Shown here: piece after piece, positions 51,125 to 59,961 of the stretch | Layout of the letters: each line of letters starts with the position of its first letter | Position numbering within the stretch: position 1 is the first letter of the stretch | NCBI RefSeq assembly: GCF_014650775.1 | Contig: NZ_BMVP01000014.1 | Coordinates: 62,001-126,000 of the forward strand | Length of the DNA: 64,000 nt | Direction: 5' to 3' | Source of the DNA: Streptomyces cirratus | GTDB lineage: Bacteria; Actinomycetota; Actinomycetes; Streptomycetales; Streptomycetaceae | The notes under the pieces: generated by a model | Databases searched by the model: none | Told to the model about the DNA's origin: nothing | Seen by the model: only the letters and a program-made list of their open reading frames with translations | Made by a program: the position numbers and the translations under genes

Positions 51125-52679
51125 ACTCGTCCGGAAGGTCGAAGTCCTGGCCGGGCTTGGCCCCGCCCGCGGGCAGCCCGAACGGGTTGCCGCCGGCGGC
51201 CGGCTCGGTGGCCTGCGGCCCCTGCTCGCGCCGGGCCGCTGCCGCGGCCTCCTCTTCCTTGCGCTTCATCGGGTTGCCGCTCTTGCGCTTGCCCTTGGCC
51301 TGCTTGACCTGCTTCTTCTGCCGGCCGGGGCCGCCGCCCATCCCGGGGATGCCCGGCATGCCCGGCATTCCGCCGCCCTGGGCCATGCGGGACATCATCT
51401 TGCGCGCTTCGAAGAACCGCTCGACGAGGTTCTTGACGGCGCTGACCTCGACGCCGGAACCCTTGGCGACACGGGCGCGGCGGGAGCCGTTGATGATGTG
51501 CGGGTCCTGGCGCTCGGCCGGGGTCATCGACTTGATGATGGCGGCCATGCGGTCGACGTCGCGCTCGTCGATGTTGTTGATCTGCTCCTTGATCTGCCCC
51601 ATGCCGGGCAGCATGCCGAGCAGCTTGGAGATGGAGCCCATCTTGCGGACCTGCTCCATCTGGGCCAGGAAGTCGTCGAGCGTGAACTCCTTGGGGCCCT
51701 TGGCCAGCTTGGCCGCCATCTTCTCGGCCTCGGCCTGCGAGAAGGTCTTCTCGGCCTGCTCGATGAGGGTGAGCATGTCACCCATGTCGAGGATCCGGCC
51801 CGCCATGCGGTCGGGGTGGAAAGCGTCGAACTCGTCGAGCTTCTCACCGTTCGAGGCGAACATGATCTGCTTGCCGGTGACGTGCGCGATGGAGAGCGCG
51901 GCACCGCCCCGGGCGTCGCCGTCGAGCTTGGAGAGCACGACGCCGTCGAAGCCGACGCCGTCGCGGAAGGCCTCGGCGGTGTTGACCGCGTCCTGGCCGA
52001 TCATGGCGTCGACGACGAAGAGGATCTCGTCGGGGCTGACGGCGTCGCGGATGTCCGCGGCCTGCTGCATCAGCTCCTGGTCGATGCCGAGACGGCCGGC
52101 GGTGTCGACGATGACGATGTCGAACTGCTTGGTACGGGCGTACTCGATGGAGTCCTTGGCGACCTGGACCGGGTCGCCCACGCCGTTGCCGGGCTGCGGC
52201 GCGTAGACGGCCACACCGGCGCGCTCGGCGACGACGCTGAGCTGGTTGACGGCGTTGGGGCGCTGGAGGTCGCAGGCGACGAGCAGCGGGGCGTGGCCCT
52301 GTCCCTTGAGCCAGAGGCCGAGCTTTCCGGCGAGGGTGGTCTTACCGGCACCCTGGAGGCCGGCGAGCATGATCACGGTGGGCGCGGTCTTGGCGAAGCG
52401 CAGCCGCCGGGTCTCGCCGCCGAGGATCGAGACGAGCTCGTCGTTGACGATCTTGAGGACCTGCTGGCCGGGGTTGAGGGCCTTGCTGACCTCTTCGCCG
52501 CGGGCGCGTTCCTTGACGTTCGCGATGAAGGAACGGACGACGGGAAGCGCGACGTCGGCCTCGAGGAGGGCGATACGGATTTCCCGCGCCGCAGCGTCGA
52601 TGTCCTGCTCGGAGAGGCGGCCTTTGCCCCGGAGGGACTTGAAGGTCGCGCTGAGGCGGTCGGAAAGCGTATCGAACAC
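51105..52679 (-). CDS. ffh: Signal recognition particle GTPase Ffh (SRP54)
   Basis: 524 residues. N domain, G domain (GLQGAGKTTLAGKLG, DTAGRLGIDQEL, SKLDGDARGG) and Met-rich M domain (MGSISKLLGMLPGMGQI, GGGMPGMPGIPGMGGGPG). Ends DEFKKFMK with a TAG inside a tandem repeat. Binds signal sequences and 4.5S RNA; partner FtsY is also in this window. GTG at 52679 preceded by GAGGAA about 12 bases upstream. Longer than E. coli Ffh because of the Gly/Met and Lys/Glu-rich tail usual in Streptomyces. Confidence 0.96.
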   Translation of the reverse strand: MFDTLSDRLSATFKSLRGKGRLSEQDIDAAAREIRIALLEADVALPVVRSFIANVKERARGEEVSKALNPGQQVLKIVNDELVSILGGETRRLRFAKTAPTVIMLAGLQGAGKTTLAGKLGLWLKGQGHAPLLVACDLQRPNAVNQLSVVAERAGVAVYAPQPGNGVGDPVQVAKDSIEYARTKQFDIVIVDTAGRLGIDQELMQQAADIRDAVSPDEILFVVDAMIGQDAVNTAEAFRDGVGFDGVVLSKLDGDARGGAALSIAHVTGKQIMFASNGEKLDEFDAFHPDRMAGRILDMGDMLTLIEQAEKTFSQAEAEKMAAKLAKGPKEFTLDDFLAQMEQVRKMGSISKLLGMLPGMGQIKEQINNIDERDVDRMAAIIKSMTPAERQDPHIINGSRRARVAKGSGVEVSAVKNLVERFFEARKMMSRMAQGGGMPGMPGIPGMGGGPGRQKKQVKQAKGKRKSGNPMKRKEEEAAAAARREQGPQATEPAAGGNPFGLPAGGAKPGQDFDLPDEFKKFMK

Positions 52680-52740
52680 GGTGGTCGCGATTCCTCGGGT
52701 CGGGGGCGTGTGGTCGTCCCCCAGGGTATCGGCCCTTTCC

Positions 52741-52786
52741 CGGTGGTGGGCCCGGCGGTCCGTCTGCGGTCCGGGGCCCACCGCCG
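52741..52786 (-). terminator. Hairpin between glnD and ffh
   Basis: CGGTGGTGGGCCC (52741-52753) and GGGCCCACCGCCG (52774-52786) with one mismatch; G/C rich stem just past the glnD stop at 52794. Confidence 0.75.
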
Positions 52787-52793
52787 GGCGCGC

Positions 52794-55232
52794 TCAGCGC
52801 AGGGCTGCCTCGACCGACGCCGCGAGCGCGGCGGCGGCCCGGGGAGGCAGGGGTTTGCCGTCCGGGTCGGTGACGTACAGGGTGTCCACCGCGTTCGCCC
52901 CGAGCGTGGAGACGTGCGCGCTGCGGACCCGGACGCCGCCCGCGTCCAGCGCCCTGCCGATCCGGTGGAGCAGTCCCACGGCGTCGGGGGCCCGCACCTC
53001 CAGGACGGTGGCCAGCGAGGACACGTCCACCACCGCCACCCGGGGCGGCGGCGGGACCACCCCGCGCCGGCGCGGGTACGCGGCCTCGCGGTCGGCCAGC
53101 TTCGCCGGGACGTCCAGCGAGCCGTCCAGCGCCCGGACCAGGTCCGTGCGCAGCCGGGCTGCCTCGGGCAGGGCCCCGTACTCGGCGGCCACCCGCCAGC
53201 GGAACACCAGTACCTCCCCCAGCCGCTCCGGCAGCTCCAGCGACCGCAGGTCGGCGGCCCGGACGGTGAGCCGGTGCAGCGCCAGTACCCCGGCCAGCGC
53301 GGGCAGCACCCCGGGCTGGTCGGGCACGGCCACCACCAGGTCGACCCCGACCGCGTCCTCCTCGTGGCGCGTCTCCAGGGCCAGCACCGGCTCCCCGGTG
53401 CGCAGCGCCTCCACCGCCAGGCGTTCCTGTTCGGTGACCGGGATGCCGAGCTCGGTGGTGGCGGCGGCCGCGCCCTTGAGGACCGCCCCGACCCGGGACA
53501 CCAGGTCAGCCACGAGGGAGCCCCGCCACGCGCTCCAGGCCGCGGGGCCGGTGGCCAGGGCGTCGGCCTCGGTCAGCGCGTGCAGGAGTTCCAGGGTGCC
53601 CGCCGAGCCCACGGCCTCGGCGACGGAGCGCACGGTGGCGGGGTCGTCCAGGTCTCGCCGGGTGGCGGTGTCGATGAGCAGCAGGTGGTGGCGTACGAGG
53701 ACGCCCAGCACCGCCACGTCCTCGGCGTCGAAGCCGACCCGGGCGGCCATGTCGCGGGCGATGGTCTCCCCGGCCAGGGAGTGGTCGCCGGGCCAGCCCT
53801 TGCCGATGTCGTGGAGCAGGGCGGCCATCAGGAGCAGGTCCGGGCGGCTGACGCGGCGGGTGAGGGCGGCGGCCCGGACCGCCGTCTCCACCAGGTGCCG
53901 GTCCACCGTCCAGGTGTGCACGGGGTTGCGCTGCGGCCGGCACCGCACCCGCTCCCAGTCGGGCAGCAGCCGGGTGATCAGCCCCTCGGCTTCGAGTGCC
54001 TCCCACACCCCGACCGTCGGCTCGCCCGCCCCGAGCAGCGTGACCAGCTGCTCCCGGGCCTCCGCGGGCCAGGGCACGGGCAGCGGCTTGCCCTGGGCCG
54101 CGAGGCGGCGTACGGAGTGCAGTGAGACCGGCAGGCCCGCCTGCGCGGCGGCCGCCCCGAAGCGCAGCGCGAGGACCGGGTCCCGGTCGGGCCGGGCGGC
54201 GAGGGCCAGGACGGCCTCGCCGTCGGACTCGACGACGCCCTCGGCGAGCGGCGCGCGCTCCACGGCGGGCCCGCGCGTGCCCAGCAGCAGGCCGCGCAGC
54301 CTCGGCCGGGCCGCGCGGGAGCGCAGTACCCGCCCGACCTCCCGCCAGGTGACGTCCCCGGCGTAGGAGATGACCCGCGCGGCCTCGTACACCTCGCGCA
54401 GCAGTGCGTCCGCGTCGAGCAGTCCGAGCCGGGCGGCGACCTGGTCCTGGTCCTGGAGGGAGAGCCGGTCGGTGGCCCGGCCCGTCACCAGGTGCAGGGC
54501 GTCGCGGGCGTCGAGGAGCCGTCGGCGGGCCTCGGCCAGCCCCTCCCTCGGGGCGTCGGCCAGCCACGACGCGGCCACGGCACGCAGCGCGGCGGCGTCG
54601 CGGAGCCCGCCGCGCGCCTCCTTGAGGTCGGGCTCCAGCAGGAACCGCAGCTCCCCGGCCTTCTCGGCGCGCTCGCGGCACAGGGCGTGCAGCTGCGGGA
54701 GCCGTTTCCCGGCCTGGTTGCGCCAGTCTGCGAGGACGGAGGTGCGCAGCCCGGCGAGGAGCCCCGCGTCGCCGGCCACGGGCCGGGCGTCGAGCAGCCC
54801 GAGCTGCACCTTGAGGTCCTCGGCGGCGGTCTTGCGGGCCTCGCCGGGGGTGCGCACCGAGTGGTCCAGGGCCATGCCGAGGTCCCAGACGGGGTACCAG
54901 AGGCGGTCGGCGAGCGCGGCCAGTGCCCTGGTGTCGGCCTTGCCGTCGTGCAGGAGCAGCAGGTCGAGATCGCTGCGGGGGGAGAGTTCGGCGCGGCCGT
55001 AGCCGCCGACCGCGACCAGGGCCGCCCCGCGGACGCCGGTCTCCCGTACGGCCCTCGTGAACAGGGCGCCGAGCCACTGGTCGGTCAGCAGGGCCAGGGC
55101 GGAACGCCGGGAAGGCCCGGACCGCGACTCCTCCTGGAGGAGCCGCAGCCGGGCCTCGGCGTAGCCGCCGGGTCCCGAGCCGTCCCCGTCCTGGCCGGAC
55201 GGTTCGGCGGTCGTGTTCTCCACACTCGTCAC
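52794..55232 (-). CDS. glnD: PII uridylyl/adenylyltransferase GlnD
   Basis: 812 residues. Nucleotidyltransferase motif GGYGRAELSPRSDLDLL, HD domain LLMAALLHDIGKG, and two C-terminal ACT regions (VAVPDQPGVLPALAGVLA and VRAPDAVGLLHRIG). In actinomycetes GlnD adenylylates PII (GlnK) at Tyr51 in response to nitrogen starvation. GTG at 55232 has GGGAG eight bases upstream. Last gene of amtB-glnK-glnD. Confidence 0.95.
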   Translation of the reverse strand: MTSVENTTAEPSGQDGDGSGPGGYAEARLRLLQEESRSGPSRRSALALLTDQWLGALFTRAVRETGVRGAALVAVGGYGRAELSPRSDLDLLLLHDGKADTRALAALADRLWYPVWDLGMALDHSVRTPGEARKTAAEDLKVQLGLLDARPVAGDAGLLAGLRTSVLADWRNQAGKRLPQLHALCRERAEKAGELRFLLEPDLKEARGGLRDAAALRAVAASWLADAPREGLAEARRRLLDARDALHLVTGRATDRLSLQDQDQVAARLGLLDADALLREVYEAARVISYAGDVTWREVGRVLRSRAARPRLRGLLLGTRGPAVERAPLAEGVVESDGEAVLALAARPDRDPVLALRFGAAAAQAGLPVSLHSVRRLAAQGKPLPVPWPAEAREQLVTLLGAGEPTVGVWEALEAEGLITRLLPDWERVRCRPQRNPVHTWTVDRHLVETAVRAAALTRRVSRPDLLLMAALLHDIGKGWPGDHSLAGETIARDMAARVGFDAEDVAVLGVLVRHHLLLIDTATRRDLDDPATVRSVAEAVGSAGTLELLHALTEADALATGPAAWSAWRGSLVADLVSRVGAVLKGAAAATTELGIPVTEQERLAVEALRTGEPVLALETRHEEDAVGVDLVVAVPDQPGVLPALAGVLALHRLTVRAADLRSLELPERLGEVLVFRWRVAAEYGALPEAARLRTDLVRALDGSLDVPAKLADREAAYPRRRGVVPPPPRVAVVDVSSLATVLEVRAPDAVGLLHRIGRALDAGGVRVRSAHVSTLGANAVDTLYVTDPDGKPLPPRAAAALAASVEAALR

Positions 55233-55249
55233 CCGGGGGCTCCCGTCGC

Positions 55250-55588
55250 CTACAGCGCGTCCGCGCCGCGCTCGCCGGTGCGGACCCTGATGACCGAGTC
55301 CACCGGCACGCTCCACACCTTGCCGTCACCGATCTTGCCGGTGTGGGCCGCGGTGACCAGCACGTTCATCACGTCGTCGGCCGCGTCGTCCTCGACGACC
55401 ACCTCGATGCGGATCTTCGGTACGAGGTCCACCGTGTACTCGGCGCCCCGGTAGACCTCGGTGTGGCCGCGCTGGCGGCCGTAGCCGCTGGCCTCGGAGA
55501 CCGTGAGTCCCTGGACCCCGAACCGCTGGAGGGCGTCCTTGATCTCGTCGAGCCGGTGCGGCTTGACGATCGCGGTGATCAGCTTCAT
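55250..55588 (-). CDS. glnK: Nitrogen regulatory PII protein GlnK
   Basis: 112 residues. T-loop GYGRQRGHTEVYRGAEYTVDLVP with Tyr51 the modification site, and GDGKVWSVPVDSVIRVRTGE for ATP binding. Starts 4 bases before the amtB stop (ATGA). Genes linked to amtB are called glnK. Senses 2-oxoglutarate/ATP and gates AmtB. Confidence 0.97.
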   Translation of the reverse strand: MKLITAIVKPHRLDEIKDALQRFGVQGLTVSEASGYGRQRGHTEVYRGAEYTVDLVPKIRIEVVVEDDAADDVMNVLVTAAHTGKIGDGKVWSVPVDSVIRVRTGERGADAL

Positions 55589-56931
55589 GCGTCAACCTTC
55601 TTGGTCGCGGCGGCGGCGTGGGCGGGTACGGCGGTGCTCCGGGAGGAGGCGCCGCCGCCTGCCCCGCTGAAGTCGTAGGCGGTCTCGGCGTGCTCGACCT
55701 GGTCGATGCCCGAGACCTCGTCGTCCTGGCTGACCCGCATCCCGATCGTCTTGTCGAGCAGGAAGGCGAGCAGTGCGGATGCGAGGAGAGAGTAGGCGAG
55801 GACGGCGAAGACGCCGACAGCCTGCTTGCCGAGCTGGTCCAGGCCGCCGCCGTAGAAGAGGCCCTTGGCGTCGGACTGGACGCCGCCGGTGGCGAAGAGG
55901 CCGACGAGGAGGGAGCCGATGATCCCGCCGACGAGGTGGACGCCGACCACGTCGAGCGAGTCGTCGAAGTTGAACCTGTACTTCAGGCCGACGGCCATGG
56001 CGCAGACGACGCCGGCGATGGCGCCGATGGCGATCGCGCCGAGCGGGGAGCAGGAGCCGCCGGAGGGCGTGATCGCGACGAGGCCGGCGACCGCGCCGGA
56101 CGCGGCGCCGAGGGTGGTGAAGGAGCCGTGGCGCAGCTTCTCGTAGCCGAGCCAGGCGAGCATGGCGGCGGCGGTGGCGACCTGGGTGTTGACGAACATG
56201 ACGGCGCCGACGCCGTCGTCGTTGCCGAGCCAGGAGCCGGCGTTGAAGCCGAACCAGCCGAACCAGAGCAGACCGGCGCCCAGCATGACCAGCGGGAGGC
56301 TGTGCGGGCGCATCAGGTCCTTCTTGAAGCCGACGCGCTTGCCGATGACGAGGATCACGCCGAGGGCGGCGGCGCCGGCGTTGATGTGGACGGCGGTGCC
56401 GCCCGCGAAGTCGATGACGCCGAGCTTGAAGAGCCAGCCGCCGGTGCCCCAGACCCAGTGGGCGACGGGGAAGTAGACGAGGCTCACCCACAGGGCGGTG
56501 AACAGGGCCCAGGCGCTGAACTTGACGCGGTCGGCGAGGGCGCCGCTGATCAGGGCCGGGGTGATGACGGCGAACATCAGCTGGAAGACGGCGAAGACGT
56601 AGACCGGGATGGTGTAGCCGTCCCAGAGCTCGGTGATGCCGATGCCGCTGAGTCCGACGTAGTCGGAGTTCCAGCCGATGAGCGAGCCCGCGTCGGTCCC
56701 GAAGGTGAGGCTGAATCCGTAGAGGACCCACAGGATCGTGACGATCCCGAGGCTGATGAAGCTCATCATGAGCATGTTGAGGCTGCTCTTGACGCGGACC
56801 ATGCCTCCGTAGAAGAAGGCGAGTCCCGGGGTCATCAGCATGACCAGGGCGGAGCAGATGAGCATGAACCCGGTGTTCGCGGCAGACAGGGCCGGGGCGT
56901 CTGCCGCGAGGGTCGTGATGGCTGATGCCAT
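55585..56931 (-). CDS. amtB: Ammonium transporter AmtB
   Basis: 448 residues with about 11 helices. Amt signatures WVLYGFSLTFG, FGGGTAVHINAGAAALG-like (DFAGGTAVHINAG) with pore His, and DDSLDVVGVHLVGGIIGSL with second His. Trimeric ammonium channel. ATG at 56931 with GAGGAG six bases upstream. First gene of amtB-glnK-glnD, preceded by a probable GlnR site. Confidence 0.97.
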   Translation of the reverse strand: MASAITTLAADAPALSAANTGFMLICSALVMLMTPGLAFFYGGMVRVKSSLNMLMMSFISLGIVTILWVLYGFSLTFGTDAGSLIGWNSDYVGLSGIGITELWDGYTIPVYVFAVFQLMFAVITPALISGALADRVKFSAWALFTALWVSLVYFPVAHWVWGTGGWLFKLGVIDFAGGTAVHINAGAAALGVILVIGKRVGFKKDLMRPHSLPLVMLGAGLLWFGWFGFNAGSWLGNDDGVGAVMFVNTQVATAAAMLAWLGYEKLRHGSFTTLGAASGAVAGLVAITPSGGSCSPLGAIAIGAIAGVVCAMAVGLKYRFNFDDSLDVVGVHLVGGIIGSLLVGLFATGGVQSDAKGLFYGGGLDQLGKQAVGVFAVLAYSLLASALLAFLLDKTIGMRVSQDDEVSGIDQVEHAETAYDFSGAGGGASSRSTAVPAHAAAATKKVDA

Positions 56932-57082
56932 CGGCGTCTCCTCGTCGTCGGTACGTTCGCGTGCGGGCGATCGTGGCTACCTAAGCGGCGCTCGGCATAA
57001 GCCCTGCTGGTGCGGGCCTAGAGGCTGGCCGGTTATTGCCCCTGAGATTCCCGCAGCCCGGTTTCCGGCGCCGCCGCTCGAT

Positions 57083-57118
57083 GTTTCACGCCGATGACGA
57101 AGGCGTCCGGGCTGTTAC
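57083..57118 (-). promoter_or_regulatory. Probable GlnR binding region upstream of amtB
   Basis: On the minus strand GTAAC (57118-57114) and, further on, GTCAT-n6-GAAAC (57098-57083) match the GlnR consensus GTnAC-n6-GAAAC in one half well and only loosely in the other, whose spacing is off by a base. It lies about 150-190 bases before the amtB start. GlnR control of amtB is established in S. coelicolor, which makes the call plausible. Confidence 0.5.
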
Positions 57119-57219
57119 AGCCCGATGAACACGAAAAAGGAGCCGGCCGCGGCGGGGACCCGGGTGGCCTGGCTGGGGGAGCCTGGTAGGGCTTCACGGG
57201 GGTCGGCCGCCGCGGCCGG
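57108..57219. terminator. Inverted repeats downstream of nsdA
   Basis: CGGGCTG TTA CAGCCCG (57108-57124) is a perfect seven-base stem with a three-base loop. Farther on, CCGGCCGCGGCGG (57143-57155) and CCGCCGCGGCCGG (57207-57219) are a 13-base inverted repeat with a long spacer. Together they fill the gap 56932-57247, which otherwise holds only the amtB promoter and GlnR-like site. Confidence 0.55.
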
Positions 57220-57247
57220 GGCTTGGTGGGGACGGCTGCCGGGGCCG

Positions 57248-58789
57248 TCAGACGGCCTCCGCCGCTTCCGGGAGCCGGGCGGCGAGGTGGTCGGTCAGCC
57301 GGACCACGTCGGCGACGTCGCCGTACTCACGGGCCGCGCTGTCGACGGTCTTGCGCAGACGGGTGTTCACCCGTTCGGACCGTACTTTGCGCGCCACGTC
57401 CAGGGCCTGGTCGACGAGGACGGCCGCCTGCTCGGGCTCCCGCTGGAGGAGGTGGACCGTGGCCATGCCGATGAGGTTCAGGGCGTACGAGCGCTGGTGT
57501 TCGGGGTCCTTGGCGAACAGCTCGACGGCCCGTTCCATGACGGGCTCGGCGAGGGAGGCGTAGGTGGGGCTGCGCCCGGCGACGTAGGCCAGGTCCCGGT
57601 AGGAGTGGGAGTTCTCGCCGTTGAGCTCGGCCTCGGAGAAGAAGCGGATCCAGTCGGGCTCGGGCTCGGCGCCGAGGCCGACGTCGCCGAAGGTGTCCTC
57701 GGCCATCCGCACGGCGCGCTTGCAGCGGCTGGGCTGGCCCATGTTGGCGTACGCGCGGGCCTCCATCGCATACAGCATGGCCTGGGTGCGGGGCCCGGCG
57801 CAGTCGCGGCTTCCGTACTGGGCGAGGTGGATGAGTTCGAGTGCGTCCTCGGGGCGTCCGAGGTGGATCATCTGCCGGCCCATGTTGGAGAGGATGTACG
57901 AGCCGAGGGGCTTGTCGCCGCCCTCCTTGGCGGCGTGCAGGGCGAGGACGAAGTACTTCTGCGCGGTCGGGTGCAGTCCGATGTCGTAGCTCATCCAGCC
58001 GGCCAGTTCGGCGAGTTCGGCCGCGACCTTGAACAGGCGCTTCATGACGGGCGCCGGGTGGCTCTCCTGGAGCAGGTCGGTGACCTCGTGGAGCTGTCCG
58101 ACGACCGCCTTGCGGCGCAGTCCGCCGCCGCACTGGGCGTCCCACTGGCGGAACATCACGGTGGTGGCTTCGAGCAGGTCGAGTTCCGGATCGGACAGCC
58201 CGGCGGGCCGGTAGCCGCCGACGGGGGCCGCCGGCCCGCCCTCGGTGCGGGATCCGGGGTCGGCGGCCGGGACCGGGACGAGCCAGCGCTGCATGGGCTC
58301 GATGAGGGCGGGTCCGGCGGACAGGGCGAGCGAGGTCCCGAGGAAGCCGCGGCGGGCCAGCATCAGGTCGCTGCGGGAGAACTCGCTGAGCAGCTCGACG
58401 GTCTGCGGTCCGGCCCAGGGCAGGTCGACGCCGGAGACGGAGGGGGTCTGGTGTGCGGTGCGCAGACCGAGCTGTTCGATGGCGACGACGGAGCCGAAGC
58501 GTTCGGAGAACAGCTCGGACAGGATGCGCGGGACGGGTTCGCGGGGCTGTTCCCCGTCGAGCCAGCGGCGCACGCGCGAGGTGTCGGTGCTGATGTGGTG
58601 GGCGCCCATCTGGCGGGCCCGGCGGTTGACCTGGCGGGCGAGTTCGCCCTTGGACCAGCCGCTGCGCACGAACCAGGAGGTCAGCTGTTCGTTGCGGACG
58701 ACGGCTTCCGAAGACGCCGGCGAGGACGCGGACGCCTCCGAAGCCGCGGGCGACTGCCCGTTCGTTCCGCTTGCGCCGTTGCCGCTCAC
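57248..58789 (-). CDS. nsdA: NsdA, negative regulator of sporulation and antibiotic production
   Basis: 513 residues. Ser/Ala/Pro-rich lead, then a DNA-binding-like segment (WFVRSGWSKGELARQVNRRARQMGAHHISTDTSRVRRWLDGEQPR) and a long TPR-like helical region from about 190 on (KRLFKVAAELAELAGWMSYDIGLHPTAQKYF and further). Neighbours amtB-glnK-glnD-ffh give the same context as NsdA (SCO5582) of S. coelicolor, where its loss raises antibiotic yield and sporulation. GTG 58789 with GGGGG nine bases upstream. Confidence 0.88.
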   Translation of the reverse strand: MSGNGASGTNGQSPAASEASASSPASSEAVVRNEQLTSWFVRSGWSKGELARQVNRRARQMGAHHISTDTSRVRRWLDGEQPREPVPRILSELFSERFGSVVAIEQLGLRTAHQTPSVSGVDLPWAGPQTVELLSEFSRSDLMLARRGFLGTSLALSAGPALIEPMQRWLVPVPAADPGSRTEGGPAAPVGGYRPAGLSDPELDLLEATTVMFRQWDAQCGGGLRRKAVVGQLHEVTDLLQESHPAPVMKRLFKVAAELAELAGWMSYDIGLHPTAQKYFVLALHAAKEGGDKPLGSYILSNMGRQMIHLGRPEDALELIHLAQYGSRDCAGPRTQAMLYAMEARAYANMGQPSRCKRAVRMAEDTFGDVGLGAEPEPDWIRFFSEAELNGENSHSYRDLAYVAGRSPTYASLAEPVMERAVELFAKDPEHQRSYALNLIGMATVHLLQREPEQAAVLVDQALDVARKVRSERVNTRLRKTVDSAAREYGDVADVVRLTDHLAARLPEAAEAV

Positions 58790-59196
58790 TGGAACGCCCC
58801 CATCCGTTAAGCCTCTTCCCCACAAACCCTGGCCGGATCGGCGGCCACCGCCAGGCACTTCACACATCCTTCACGGATTGCCACCGGCATACCCACGGAT
58901 GGGCTCACCTCTGGGGTTCGTGCACCGAAAGTAATCCTACGATCACCCCTCGGGCGAGGCCGACCGTGGAAACGCCACCATTCGCCACCCCTTCGAATGA
59001 ACTCGCCACCGGCCAGGCGCGATTCACTTGACAGGAAGGCGAAACGGAACGGTTGGACGGGAGTGCGGCCGGGGCGCGCGCGGCGAGGAGTGCGCCGGGC
59101 CGCCCTGACGCGAGCCGTACCCCCGCCCGACCGGACAGCAGGTCTCGCCGGCGTCGTAACCACCGGCGCGTCCGACCCGTTGGAGGGGGCATGGGC
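58790..59196. other. Divergent intergenic region nsdA / Prim-Pol gene
   Basis: 407 bases with no gene. On the minus strand TAGGAT (about 58935) in GATCGTAGGATTAC resembles a -10 for nsdA. On the plus strand a perfect TTGACA at 59028-59033 has no convincing -10. No strong hairpin seen. GGAGG at 59182-59186 is the ribosome site of the plus-strand gene. Confidence 0.5.
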
Positions 59197-59865
59197 ATGG
59201 GCTTCACGATCGGCGGCAGCCGCAGCACCAAGGAGTTCCGTTCCGGCTCGCGGCGGCGCGGACGGGCCTCGGAGTGCACGGCGGTGGCGGAGTACACCGG
59301 GCTGTGGGGCTGGGACGCGGTCCCCGGTGCCCGCGCCGCGGCACCCGGCCGCGACTGCTCCTGCGGTCATACGAATTGCCGCGCGCCGGGGGCGCACCCG
59401 CTGGACTTCGCCCCCACCGTGCCCGCGGGGGCGACCCTGGGCGAGGTCGCCGAGATCTGGGACGAATATGCGGGCGCCGCGATCCTGCTCCCCGTCGGCC
59501 GCGTCTTCGACGTCATCGAGGTGTCCGAGGAGGCCGGGCGGCGCGCGCTGGTCCGGCTGGAGCGGATGGGCCTGCCGCTCGGGCCGGTCACCGTGACCCC
59601 GGACGGCCGGGCGCAGTTCTTCGTGGCGCCGGGCGCCTCGGCCGGGCTGCCGCAGCTGCTCTACCGGATGGGCTGGGACGACGCCGATCTGGACCTGCGC
59701 GCCCTGGGCACCGGCGCCTTCCTGACGGCCCCGCCCTCCGACCACGCGGGGCTCGGCCCGGCGCTCTGGCTGCGCCCGCCCGCGCTCGACTGCGTGGGCG
59801 GGCCGCCGCAGGCCCGGCTGCTGCTGGGGACGCTCGCGTACATCTGCCACCGCTTCCGCCGCTGA
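59197..59865 (+). CDS. Bifunctional DNA primase/polymerase (Prim-Pol) domain protein, stand-alone
   Basis: 222 residues. Cysteine motif CSCGHTNCRAPGAHPLDFAP, then VGRVFDVIEVSEEAG with acidic residues at the position of the Prim-Pol metal-binding pair, and ending LLGTLAYICHRFRR. The family is usually fused to a helicase in plasmids and phages; here only the short domain is present, as in conserved chromosomal Streptomyces genes. Activity unproven. ATG 59197 is ten bases from GGAGG; the ATG at 59191 is only four bases away and is the alternative. Confidence 0.78.
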   Translation: MGFTIGGSRSTKEFRSGSRRRGRASECTAVAEYTGLWGWDAVPGARAAAPGRDCSCGHTNCRAPGAHPLDFAPTVPAGATLGEVAEIWDEYAGAAILLPVGRVFDVIEVSEEAGRRALVRLERMGLPLGPVTVTPDGRAQFFVAPGASAGLPQLLYRMGWDDADLDLRALGTGAFLTAPPSDHAGLGPALWLRPPALDCVGGPPQARLLLGTLAYICHRFRR

Positions 59866-59877
59866 GCCCCGTACGCG

Positions 59878-59920
59878 CACCAGTGCCCCCGCGTCCGGAC
59901 CGGATGCGGGGGCACTGGTG
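59878..59920. terminator. Bidirectional terminator
   Basis: CACCAGTGCCCCCGC (59878-59892) and GCGGGGGCACTGGTG (59906-59920) form a perfect 15-bp stem with a 13-base loop between the convergent Prim-Pol and ftsY genes. Confidence 0.9.
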
Positions 59921-59961
59921 GGGGCACTGGCGGCGGCCGCCGGCGGCTCGGGCGCGGGCCC

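Noticed and set aside
59028..59056. Perfect TTGACA as promoter of the Prim-Pol gene
   Set aside because: No -10 hexamer at 16-19 bases; kept only as a note in the region entry.
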